From Dehalococcoidia bacterium UBA1332 (GTDB lineage Bacteria; Chloroflexota; Dehalococcoidia; Lucifugimonadales; Lucifugimonadaceae), in the NCBI GenBank assembly GCA_002306745.1, contig DBSW01000134.1:3157-15807 (forward strand): a stretch of DNA of 12,651 nt. Direction: 5' to 3'. The notes beneath the pieces are model-generated. The model did not search any database. It saw only the letters and a list, made by a program, of their open reading frames with translations, and was not told where the DNA came from. The position numbers and the translations under genes were made by a program. Below, one piece after another: positions 1-7,636 of the stretch (position 1 is its first letter; every line of letters starts with the position of its first letter).

Positions 1-60
1 GCAACCCCTTATCCTACTGAAGTACCGACTGCAACCTCTGTGCCTGCCGAAGTACTGACT
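1..60 (+). repeat. Two tandem 30-bp units in the lipoprotein linker
   Basis: Bases 1-30 and 31-60 are imperfect tandem copies (23 of 30 identical by hand count), both opening gcaacc and sharing cct, gaagta and a final act. They encode ATPYPTEVPT and ATSVPAEVLT. This is a Thr/Pro/Glu-rich decapeptide repeat, typical of the flexible tether between a lipobox cysteine and a folded binding domain. More copies may lie upstream of the window. Confidence 0.7.
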
Positions 61-999
61 GAGCAAGTGGTTTTTGACGAATCACGCTTTGCGGACATTG
101 AAGGTATTGTCGATCCGACAAATTTCGGCTGGCCAAGAAGTATAGAAACTTCCGAGGGCCTGATCACACTAGATGCCCCTCCGAGTAAGATTCATTCTTT
201 ATCTTTGGGCCATTCGGAGATCCTTGCCGCGTTGGTTGACTTTGATCGAATCACTGCTGTCTATAATTTTTTTCTTGATCAAGAACAGTCGAATATTGCT
301 GAACTTTCATCGGATGCACTGATGATAGGATTTGATCCGGAAGAGGTAGTAGCTCTACAGCCCGAAGTTGTTATCGCATCTCGGTTCACTAATCCTGACA
401 ATGTTGCCTTGATAAAGGATGCCGGAATCCCTGTGGCTCGAACGAATTTAGAGAACTCTGCGTTGGGTAATGTTCCTAATATATTGCTTCTTGGTTATTT
501 AGTTGGCGCTGAAGCAGAATCTATAGCTCTGGCTGACGAGATCAGAACTAGAATGCAGTTTATTTCTGAAGGTTTAGGTTTGAAAGACAACCTCAAAGTG
601 CTTTCGGTTTCTAAATGGACATCTATATTTGCAGCTGGTGCTAGTTCTACCGAAGGCGGGATCATCGAGCAGGCAGGCGGTATAAACGCTGCTGCGGACG
701 CAGGGATTGAAGGACATCAGCAAGTCAGTATAGAGTCAATCGCAGCCATGAACCCTGATGTGATCATTGTTCCTCAGCTCCGTGAAGGAGCGGATTTGTT
801 TATTGAAGAATTAATGACAAATCCTGCCTTAACGGAGGTTAAAGCTGTTAAGGATGGGGAGATTCACTATGTTTCTCCTAGATTTCATACGACGCTTTCA
901 CATTGGAATGTAAGAGGTGTTGAGGAGCTTGCAAGCTTGTTTTTTCCGTCAGAGTTTAAGAACGTTAATTTTGTAGATTTTTCAAATTGGCGAGATTAG
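1..999 (+). CDS. ABC transporter substrate-binding lipoprotein, iron-chelate/cobalamin class (5' partial)
   Basis: The frame is open from base 1, so the true start, and presumably a signal peptide and lipobox, lie upstream; the GTG at 40 sits inside a Thr/Pro-rich linker and is not a credible start. About 332 residues are visible, ending at TAG 997-999. The body has the look of the helical-backbone metal receptor fold (Peripla_BP_2; BtuF/FepB/FhuD relatives): an opening strand with SKIHSLSLGHSEILAAL, then a segment like VVALQPEVVIA, a long central helix, and a second lobe with IEQAGGINAA and IAAMNPDVIIV. Such proteins capture siderophore-iron, haem or cobalamin outside the membrane and deliver it to a BtuC/FecD-type permease. 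The ABC ATPase begins 27 bp downstream on the same strand, so the two are almost certainly one operon. The ligand cannot be decided from sequence. Confidence 0.85.
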   Translation, partial: ATPYPTEVPTATSVPAEVLTEQVVFDESRFADIEGIVDPTNFGWPRSIETSEGLITLDAPPSKIHSLSLGHSEILAALVDFDRITAVYNFFLDQEQSNIAELSSDALMIGFDPEEVVALQPEVVIASRFTNPDNVALIKDAGIPVARTNLENSALGNVPNILLLGYLVGAEAESIALADEIRTRMQFISEGLGLKDNLKVLSVSKWTSIFAAGASSTEGGIIEQAGGINAAADAGIEGHQQVSIESIAAMNPDVIIVPQLREGADLFIEELMTNPALTEVKAVKDGEIHYVSPRFHTTLSHWNVRGVEELASLFFPSEFKNVNFVDFSNWRD

Positions 1000-1026
1000 T
1001 TAAATGTGTTGTTGAGGCTCTAATTA

Positions 1027-2373
1027 GTGGTAGTTTCGAATCAAGATACTGACGCTGTCCGAGATTTTTCTCGGAACGTTTTGGCCGTTGAAGAACTTTC
1101 AGCGCGATTAGATGGGAAGCTGATTTTTGATTCGGTCTCGCTTACGGTCGCCCGGGGCGAGGTACTTGGGGTTATAGGTGCCAACGGGAGCGGAAAAACG
1201 ACTTTGATAAGGACCCTTGCTGGGTTAGTTGAAGGTGATACAGGGAAGATCGTAATTGACGGTATTTCATTTGGTATTGCGGGGGGTTCTGATGGAGCTT
1301 CTCGTAAACTTCGATCTCGCAAGGTTGCCTATATGCCCCAGTCAACTGAAAGTCATCCATTTACGGCATTTGAGTCAGTTTTGATGGGGCGTTACCCCCA
1401 TTTGGGTCGATTTGACTTGGAAGGAGCTTCAGATCGTAGACTTGCATGGGAGGCAATGCATCGAACGTCTACGACTGAATTTGTAAATCGTAAGTTGGAT
1501 ACGTTGTCAGGTGGCGAGAGGCAGCGTGTAATTCTTGCTCGTGTTTTGGTCCAACAAGCCGATTTGCTGTTAATGGACGAACCTACAGCCTCACTTGATT
1601 TACGTCACCAAATTCTGACGATGGATCTGATAAGAGAAGAAGTCAGAAACAGAGATGCTGGTGCGATTGTCATATTGCATGATTTGTCATTAGCAGCTCG
1701 TTATTGTGATCGTCTTATTGTGTTTCATCTCGGCAAGAAGATTGCTGAGGGTACGCCTTGGGAGGTGTTGAACCCTACGAATCTAAGGATTGCATTCGGA
1801 GTTGAAGGCTTGGTAGAGGCAGATCCTGTTACAGGAAAACCACATGTATTAATGCTGGGTAGTCGGGATTTGAAAAATTCTGGACAAGTCGTTGGTCTCG
1901 GACGTACAGTCCACCTGATTTGTGGAGCAGGTAGTGGGAGGGAATTGATGCATCAACTGTTAGTTGCTGGTTACAAGGTGACATGTGGTGTACTAGGAAT
2001 TGGTGATTCGGATCGTGAAGCCGCGGTTAGGCTGGGTATTCAATACGTCGAGGCTCCACCTTTTTCTAACATCACAGATGATCAACATGAAAAAAATATA
2101 AAACTGGTAAATACTGCGGATCATGTGGTAGTTTGCCCAATGGCTATAGGGACAAACAACTTGCGAAACATTGAAGCAGTTTTAGGATCTGAAAGTCTAT
2201 TTGTTATTGCTCCGCCTTTATCAGAGCACGAGGGTTATTATGTTGGAGATTACACAGATGGCATTGCGACTGAGCTTCGAAATAGGCTAATAGAGAGAGT
2301 CGGCCAGATTTCGGAATCATCGCTTTTATTTGAGCTGGCTAGATCGAACAATAATAATGGGGATCTTGATTAA
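1027..2373 (+). CDS. ABC transporter ATPase (FecE/BtuD-like) with extra C-terminal domain
   Basis: This 448-residue protein has a GTG start preceded by a gagg-type ribosome site at 1014-1017. Residues 20-265 are a complete ABC ATPase: Walker A GANGSGKT (51-58), Q-loop YMPQ (102-105), signature LSGGERQ (160-166), Walker B LLMDEP (181-186) and H-loop histidine 218. The PHLGRF stretch after the Q-loop is typical of iron-chelate and vitamin B12 importers. Family members usually end near 260 residues. Here a further ~150-residue alpha/beta domain follows (about 290-425), with a glycine-rich HLICGAGSGRELM start, then GDSDREAA, EAPPFS, and a VVVCPMAIGTNNLRN stretch, looking Rossmann-like. Comparable extensions occur on some cobalamin/iron ABC ATPases from recollection, but I know no function for them. 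The protein should energise uptake of the ligand of the upstream binding protein. No permease gene is visible. Confidence 0.88.
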   Translation: MVVSNQDTDAVRDFSRNVLAVEELSARLDGKLIFDSVSLTVARGEVLGVIGANGSGKTTLIRTLAGLVEGDTGKIVIDGISFGIAGGSDGASRKLRSRKVAYMPQSTESHPFTAFESVLMGRYPHLGRFDLEGASDRRLAWEAMHRTSTTEFVNRKLDTLSGGERQRVILARVLVQQADLLLMDEPTASLDLRHQILTMDLIREEVRNRDAGAIVILHDLSLAARYCDRLIVFHLGKKIAEGTPWEVLNPTNLRIAFGVEGLVEADPVTGKPHVLMLGSRDLKNSGQVVGLGRTVHLICGAGSGRELMHQLLVAGYKVTCGVLGIGDSDREAAVRLGIQYVEAPPFSNITDDQHEKNIKLVNTADHVVVCPMAIGTNNLRNIEAVLGSESLFVIAPPLSEHEGYYVGDYTDGIATELRNRLIERVGQISESSLLFELARSNNNNGDLD

Positions 2374-2476
2374 TCTTTTGTTTCGCAACAAAAATTACCA
2401 TTATCTCTATATTGTTTCTGTACTCTTCAACGTCAGTAACTTAATTGGAATTTAAAACTGTATTGTTGATATTTCA

Positions 2477-2505
2477 TTGTGTGAATAAGCCTATTGATTT
2501 GTAAA
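2477..2505 (+). promoter_or_regulatory. Possible sigma-70-like promoter for the MacB-type operon
   Basis: ttgtgt at 2477-2482 and tgtaaa at 2500-2505 are separated by exactly 17 bp and lie about 45 bp upstream of the ATPase start. The match is partial (3 of 6 and 4 of 6 against TTGACA/TATAAT). The 172 bp gap between the two ABC operons would be a natural place for a promoter, but the boxes are weak. Confidence 0.22.
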
Positions 2506-2548
2506 AAATTCTCTGGTTGATCGTGTGTAATGGTACGGAGAATCATTG

Positions 2549-3268
2549 ATGAAAAATGAACCGATAATTTCAGCAAAAAATGTATCTAAAACTTATCGCT
2601 CCCGCGATGTTGTGGTTAAAGCTCTTAACGAAATTTCATTGGAAGTTATGCGTGGTGAGATCGTCGCAGTTATGGGACCCAGCGGCTCTGGAAAGACCAC
2701 TTTGTTGAATTGTATTTCGGGGCTTGATACCGTCGATTCAGGCGAAGTCAGTATTGATGGGCAATTGCTCAGAAATATGTCAGATGATACTTTGAGCGAT
2801 TATCGGGCGAGATCGATGGGATTCGTTTTCCAGGCGTACAACTTGTTGCCGGTTTTAACTGCACAGGAAAATGTGGAATTCCCACTGATTCTTGCAGGAA
2901 ACTCACAGAAAAAGGCTCGTGAAAGGGCTGTTGAAAAGCTCGAGCTTGTGGGTCTCGGTGATCGTGTGGATCACCTTCCAGCTGAGCTTTCAGGCGGGCA
3001 ACAGCAAAGGGTTGCTATTGCTCGTGCATTATCAAATGATCCAGCGATAGTGTGGGGTGATGAGCCCACAGGAAACCTTGACTCTACGAACGCCGCCGAA
3101 ATTATGGATCTGCTTGTACGTCTGAATAGTGAGCAAGGTCAGACGTTTGTACTTGTGACCCATTCTGAGGATATTGGCAGCATGGCTGATCGAATTATTA
3201 GGATGAGCGATGGTGTCGTGATATCTAATGGTGAACGTGAACCGTCGGTCGGTGCGGTCGAGTCATAG
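2549..3268 (+). CDS. ABC transporter ATPase, MacB/LolD family
   Basis: This 239-residue ATPase would power the large FtsX-type permease encoded directly downstream. Motifs in order: Walker A GPSGSGKT (43-50), Q-loop FQAYNLLP (94-101), signature LSGGQQQRV (147-155), Walker B IVWGDEPTG (167-175) and H-loop histidine 205 in LVTHS. The FQAYNLLP stretch and length are typical of LolD/MacB/FtsE-like ATPases, which drive mechanical work on envelope substrates rather than import. The ATG at 2549 is chosen over the adjacent TTG at 2546 because it lies 8 bp after a ggag ribosome site (2537-2540). The cargo could be a lipoprotein, peptide or drug, and sequence does not choose among these. Confidence 0.92.
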   Translation: MKNEPIISAKNVSKTYRSRDVVVKALNEISLEVMRGEIVAVMGPSGSGKTTLLNCISGLDTVDSGEVSIDGQLLRNMSDDTLSDYRARSMGFVFQAYNLLPVLTAQENVEFPLILAGNSQKKARERAVEKLELVGLGDRVDHLPAELSGGQQQRVAIARALSNDPAIVWGDEPTGNLDSTNAAEIMDLLVRLNSEQGQTFVLVTHSEDIGSMADRIIRMSDGVVISNGEREPSVGAVES

Positions 3269-3281
3269 GGAATCGAACTTC

Positions 3282-6200
3282 GTGGAAAAGCTCTTTGGTA
3301 TAGATATGAATGCGATGGCCATCTGGCTATCTAGCCTGATGGTCGGGATTCTTATAGTTTCGATTTTTTTGGCATCGCGCAATCGTATTCTGGTTAAGCT
3401 TGCACTTAGAAACATCCCACGTCGTAAAGCACAAACCGTTTTGATCATTGTCGGTTTAATGTTGAGTACCACGATAATAATGGCTGCGTTAGCTATAGGA
3501 GATTCGATCAACGGTGGTATACGGCTTGGTGCATTGTATTCGTTAGGCGGTACAGATATACGCATTAGCTCTTCGGTATCGTCACGTTTTGGTGATAGCT
3601 ATCTCGATGATTCGGTAGTTGAACGGGTTAGGAGTGAGCTAAGTACCGACAAACGTGTTGACGGGATAATGCCCTTAGTGCGCGGGCAGCTACCCGTAGT
3701 TAATCAGAAGAGCAATAAGACTCTTTCTAGTGCTGTTGTTGTAGGTCCTGATCTCAAATCTCTGAGTGGGTTTGATGGTTTGATAGGTACCGAAGAGCAG
3801 GGACAAACAAAAGTTGATGTGGCGGCTTTGCAGGATGGTGAGACGATCATTAACCGACCAATGGCAGATGGATTGGACCTGCAGGTCGGTGATTTCCTGA
3901 CCTTGATATCACCCATTGGTCGAAGTGAACATAAAGTCTTGGACATTGTTGACGCTGTCGGAATCCTTGGTGGTACAGAATCTACTCGGGAATCTGCAAT
4001 GTTCCCTGATAAATCACTGCAGAACCTAATCGGGAAAACCGGTTATAGCATGATCGAAATTTCTGTTCAGGGTAAAGAAATTGTGGAATTCGTTACTCAT
4101 GACGAAAAAACGTCTCAAGATGTAACTAAAAGACTTAAATTGGCTTTTACAAACGATGACGCTAGCGAGACGTTATTTGAGGTATTAAAGGATCCATCAA
4201 TTAAGAATGCTTTAGAGATGAAGAATGCAGAAAATGTGTCTTCTCGACGCGGAGTAGACACTGATGATACTTTTTCTACGCTTGTATTTGAATTGGATAA
4301 AGAGTCACCTTCTGATGAGTTTAATATTGCAGCTAATGAAAGTGCTACTCAGGCCATTATCTTTGAAGTCGTTGAGGCATCCGGGGAACCCGATTTAGTA
4401 AAGTCTGTCGCTGAGTCTCTGGGAACTTTAGTTGAAATACGTGTCGACCCTATTAAGAATCGCAGCCTTAAATTCGCTGAAATTATCAGTTCGGGGATAG
4501 TGGTGTTTTTCACTATTTTCGGTTCATTTTCAATCATTGTGGGTCTGTTACTTATCTTTTTGGTATTCGTTATGTTAGCGGCCTCTAGGACTATTGAAAT
4601 GGGTATAGCCCGCGCAATTGGAACAAAGCGTAGGCATCTTGTGCAGATGTTTACTTACGAGGGCTTGGTGTACTCTTTGGGCGCATCTTTTGCAGGTACT
4701 GTGTTGGGGCTTCTAGCCAGCATGTTGCTTATTCAGATCATGATCCGTGCGTTCTCAGCGAGTGACGATGTCACGTTCTTTTACTCCGTTACCTTTCGCT
4801 CGATTACGATCGCGTTTACAGCCGGGTTTGTACTAACGGCTCTCACAGTCATGATCTCGGCTTATAGAGTTAGCAAGCTGAATATTGTTGTAGCAATACG
4901 AGGTCTTAGCGAAGAACTGGTAAGCGATGAAGCTCCCAGTACTTTACAACGAGCCACAACAGTATTGAAATGGATTTTTGGACCACTCACTTTTGCGATA
5001 GATACTTGGAGATTGTGGCGAAGTGGACATGGTGTGGCATTGAGGGTTATTACATTTTTTTCGCTGCTCTTGATATTGCCTTGGATGATTGTTCTAGGAA
5101 TCAAAGTGTTTAAATTTTTCCAACCCTGGTTGGCATCTGGCTGGCCTATACTCCCGCTTGGATTACTTTTATCTGTAGCTGGTCTTGATCCAGAAAAAGG
5201 AGTTGATAATTTTGCTTATGATAGTGCGGCTCTTTTAGCTCTGGGCGTGACACTTTCGATTGTTTCCATTGGACTCGTAATAAGACGTGTTCTTGGGAAT
5301 AGAGGCTACAGAGAGGAAGTCCAAAAACGTATTTCGATGAGCTTGATTGGCTTATCTATGTTTGTTTTTTACAGTCTTCCATTTGATGCTTTGGAGAACA
5401 TCACCGGGGAACTGAACGGTGGCCCAGAAATGTTTATTTTGTCAGGAGTTTCATTAGTAGCTGCTTCTGTATGGGTCGTAATGCATAATGCAGATGTGCT
5501 CGTATGGATCGTTAATAAGGTAATCGGTCGTTGGGGGGACTTACGTCCGGTTGTTAAGATGGCAATTGCTTATCCCATGTCAGCTCGTTTACGCACAGGA
5601 ATGACTCTTGCAATGTTTTCTCTTGTGATTTTTACGATGATGATATTTGCCATATTAATTAATCTGGGTAACGTCGTAGAGGATGAGCCCGATAGAGCCT
5701 CAGGCGGATTTGACATCAGAGGCGTAATTAAATCGGAATTACCCATTGATGACCCCTACGCAGTTATTAGAGAAAATTCCAACAACCTTTCCGTTTCTGA
5801 TTTTGAGCTGATCACATCTCAGGCGAAGTTGCGGGTTGAGGCAAATCAGAATCAAGGCGATTTGATCTACAAGGAAGTTCGTATTAGAGCATCTGATGAA
5901 GTTTGGCTCCGAAACAATAAGTTTGAATTTACTCACTGGGATCCTGCTTACGGTAAGACTTCCGAAGATATTTGGCAATCTGTGGCAAATGATCCTAGCC
6001 TTGCTGTCGTATCTGCGGGTGTTATTAGAGAGGAAAATGAGTGGGGACCGCCAAGTGATGATAGTGAATTTCTTATCACCGGCATTACGCCTGATGTGAC
6101 GGGTGAAATTTCTAGCGTGGAGATTTCATTGCGTCCACCGCTTGGGGAAGGGGAGTTGAATAAAGTGGTAACTCGTAAAGTAATTGGTGTGCTTGACGAA

Positions 6201-6851
6201 TTTGCTGATTATTTTGAGAACTACCTTGATGAGGACGATGAGGGTTATGTCAAAGATATCTATATGCATCACTCAGTGTTGGAAGAACTTTCCGATAAAC
6301 AAATTCCTTTTACCGATTACAAATTCCGCATTACCGATCCTTCACGTGCCGAAGAATTGACCAGACTTTTAGAGACTGCATTCATTAATCATGGTCTGAC
6401 GGCTGAAAGTACACTTGAATCTATTGATCAACAGCAGGCTCAAACAAATGCCTTTAATCAACTTTTTCAAGGCTTCATGGGTCTTGGTCTATTGGTTGGG
6501 GTAGCTGCACTAGGCGTGATTGCTTTTCGTTCTGTAGTGGAACGTAGGCAATCGATTGGTATGATGCGAGCAGTAGGTTATAAGGCTAGGATGGTTCAAC
6601 TGCAATTCCTTATGGAATCTGGAGTTGTGGCAGTTTTAGGATCTTTGCTTGGGATCGGTCTTGGGACATTAATTGCTTGGAATATATTCAAAAACATCAG
6701 TCAGGAATCCACTGGGCTAACGTTTTCTATACCTATAGCAAATGTCGCTGTAATTGTTTTGGTCGCAGTGGCATTCTCACTTCTGAACACCATAATGCCG
6801 GCACGGCAGGCATCCGGAATCAAGCCATCTGAAGCTTTGCGGTACGAGTAA
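3282..6851 (+). CDS. Large FtsX-like ABC permease with two FtsX modules (MacB/LolC superfamily)
   Basis: This is a 1189-residue membrane protein read from a GTG at 3282, 13 bp after the ATPase stop, giving an N-terminus MEKLFGIDM; an ATG at 3306 is also possible. Module 1: membrane segments near residues 12-30 and 52-72, a large extracytoplasmic domain (~80-395), then three segments around 402-434, 462-490 and 506-527. About five further hydrophobic stretches (~586-734) form a middle region. Module 2: a segment at ~770-794, a second extracytoplasmic domain (~795-1060), and three final segments to the end. Each FtsX core carries the family's coupling-helix motif, EMGIARAIGTKR in the first and SIGMMRAVGYKA in the second, and the C-terminus has the classic PSEALRYE ending. 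MacB is roughly 650 residues and LolC about 400, so this chain may supply both halves of the channel itself. Confidence 0.88.
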   Translation: MEKLFGIDMNAMAIWLSSLMVGILIVSIFLASRNRILVKLALRNIPRRKAQTVLIIVGLMLSTTIIMAALAIGDSINGGIRLGALYSLGGTDIRISSSVSSRFGDSYLDDSVVERVRSELSTDKRVDGIMPLVRGQLPVVNQKSNKTLSSAVVVGPDLKSLSGFDGLIGTEEQGQTKVDVAALQDGETIINRPMADGLDLQVGDFLTLISPIGRSEHKVLDIVDAVGILGGTESTRESAMFPDKSLQNLIGKTGYSMIEISVQGKEIVEFVTHDEKTSQDVTKRLKLAFTNDDASETLFEVLKDPSIKNALEMKNAENVSSRRGVDTDDTFSTLVFELDKESPSDEFNIAANESATQAIIFEVVEASGEPDLVKSVAESLGTLVEIRVDPIKNRSLKFAEIISSGIVVFFTIFGSFSIIVGLLLIFLVFVMLAASRTIEMGIARAIGTKRRHLVQMFTYEGLVYSLGASFAGTVLGLLASMLLIQIMIRAFSASDDVTFFYSVTFRSITIAFTAGFVLTALTVMISAYRVSKLNIVVAIRGLSEELVSDEAPSTLQRATTVLKWIFGPLTFAIDTWRLWRSGHGVALRVITFFSLLLILPWMIVLGIKVFKFFQPWLASGWPILPLGLLLSVAGLDPEKGVDNFAYDSAALLALGVTLSIVSIGLVIRRVLGNRGYREEVQKRISMSLIGLSMFVFYSLPFDALENITGELNGGPEMFILSGVSLVAASVWVVMHNADVLVWIVNKVIGRWGDLRPVVKMAIAYPMSARLRTGMTLAMFSLVIFTMMIFAILINLGNVVEDEPDRASGGFDIRGVIKSELPIDDPYAVIRENSNNLSVSDFELITSQAKLRVEANQNQGDLIYKEVRIRASDEVWLRNNKFEFTHWDPAYGKTSEDIWQSVANDPSLAVVSAGVIREENEWGPPSDDSEFLITGITPDVTGEISSVEISLRPPLGEGELNKVVTRKVIGVLDEFADYFENYLDEDDEGYVKDIYMHHSVLEELSDKQIPFTDYKFRITDPSRAEELTRLLETAFINHGLTAESTLESIDQQQAQTNAFNQLFQGFMGLGLLVGVAALGVIAFRSVVERRQSIGMMRAVGYKARMVQLQFLMESGVVAVLGSLLGIGLGTLIAWNIFKNISQESTGLTFSIPIANVAVIVLVAVAFSLLNTIMPARQASGIKPSEALRYE

Positions 6852-6892
6852 CCAATTTTGTTACAACCGTCTATTCCATTGACAGATTGGTA

Positions 6893-7600
6893 CTACAGAG
6901 AATGATTTCGTGGAGTGAATCTACGGGCATCTAGAATTTTTTTTGCAGTTTTCAGGTTTTCGTGAGTGTCTATATCTAGAAGGCTAATTTGACGGGGATC
7001 AGACCGTTCAATGTCTTCGTCTGTGAAGAACGTAATAGGCGGATACTCATTCGCTGATGCGGCTTCAATGATTCTGCTAGGAGAAGATTCACCCTCAAAA
7101 AGTGCGTGTGCAATGTATGGAGCCCATTGTTCCCTAGGATAGATGGCGTGTAAAGGATTTAGTACACCGTTGCTGCGAGGAACAACTGCATAGGCGTTTT
7201 CGATTCCATCCACTATAGCTGCAGCAGCCATAGAGTTAACCAGTGTTGTTGATATGAAAGGATGATCCCCCGCGACAACGAAACTAAGGGGTGTTATCGA
7301 AGCTGAAAGTCCTGCATGAATTGCCGCAAGCGGTCCCGAGTAAGGCTCTGTGTCGACGATTACGTGCATGTTTAGCGCAATTCCCAGATCCGGTACGTCA
7401 TCTTCTTGATCTGACCGGACGACCAGAATTAGTTCTGAACAGTACTTTTTTAATGTGTCCGCAACGCGGGCTAATACGAGTTTGCCACCTAGGTGGACGA
7501 GTAGCTTGGAATGAGTCAGTCCGAGTCGACTTGAATTACCGCCGCCAAGAACAATCCCTGTGATTCCATTTACTATATTGTTGGATTCGGTTTGCGGCAT
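6893..7600 (-). CDS. mobA: MobA-like nucleotidyltransferase (probable molybdenum cofactor guanylyltransferase)
   Basis: This 235-residue protein of the NTP_transf_3 fold is read on the minus strand from an ATG whose complement is at 7598-7600. The nucleotide-binding signature LGGGNSSRLG spans 18-27 with the following lysine at 32. GPLAAIHAGL (89-98), the metal-binding aspartate in VVAGDHPF (108-115), NPLHAIYP (148-155) and a C-terminal LLDIDTHENL (matching the NVNTPEDL-type end of MobA) complete the pattern. MobA links GMP to molybdopterin to make the guanine dinucleotide form used by many oxidoreductases. No other molybdenum-cofactor gene is in the window, so a related cytidylyl- or sugar-nucleotidyltransferase role remains possible. 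It follows the DUF3179 gene by 36 bp on the same strand. I see no clear ribosome site before its ATG, so it may depend on translation from upstream. Confidence 0.75.
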   Translation of the reverse strand: MPQTESNNIVNGITGIVLGGGNSSRLGLTHSKLLVHLGGKLVLARVADTLKKYCSELILVVRSDQEDDVPDLGIALNMHVIVDTEPYSGPLAAIHAGLSASITPLSFVVAGDHPFISTTLVNSMAAAAIVDGIENAYAVVPRSNGVLNPLHAIYPREQWAPYIAHALFEGESSPSRIIEAASANEYPPITFFTDEDIERSDPRQISLLDIDTHENLKTAKKILDARRFTPRNHSL

Positions 7601-7636
7601 GATAGAGGTTTACATGAATAAATCGAATTACCTGTC

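Noticed and set aside
2376..2393. Hairpin ttttgtt-tcgc-aacaaaa after the uptake ATPase
   Set aside because: The 7-bp stem is almost all A/T and no T-run follows, so I do not call it a terminator.
2546..2548. TTG start one codon ahead of the MacB-type ATPase ATG
   Set aside because: The ATG at 2549 has better ribosome-site spacing and is the usual start codon.
3228..3281. ATG at 3228 as start of the large permease
   Set aside because: It would overlap the ATPase by 41 bp and add an arginine-rich N-terminus; the GTG at 3282 gives a start resembling FtsX-type permeases of this style.
5896..6099. 67-residue plus-strand frame inside the permease gene
   Set aside because: It lies wholly within the permease, which reads through in its own frame with clear family motifs.
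6851..6891. accaat/attggt inverted repeat between the permease and the MobA-like gene
   Set aside because: Only six base pairs with a ~29-nt loop and no T-run, too weak to call a terminator.
7291..7563. 90-residue plus-strand frame opposite the MobA-like gene
   Set aside because: It is the complement of a well supported coding region and shows no family pattern.
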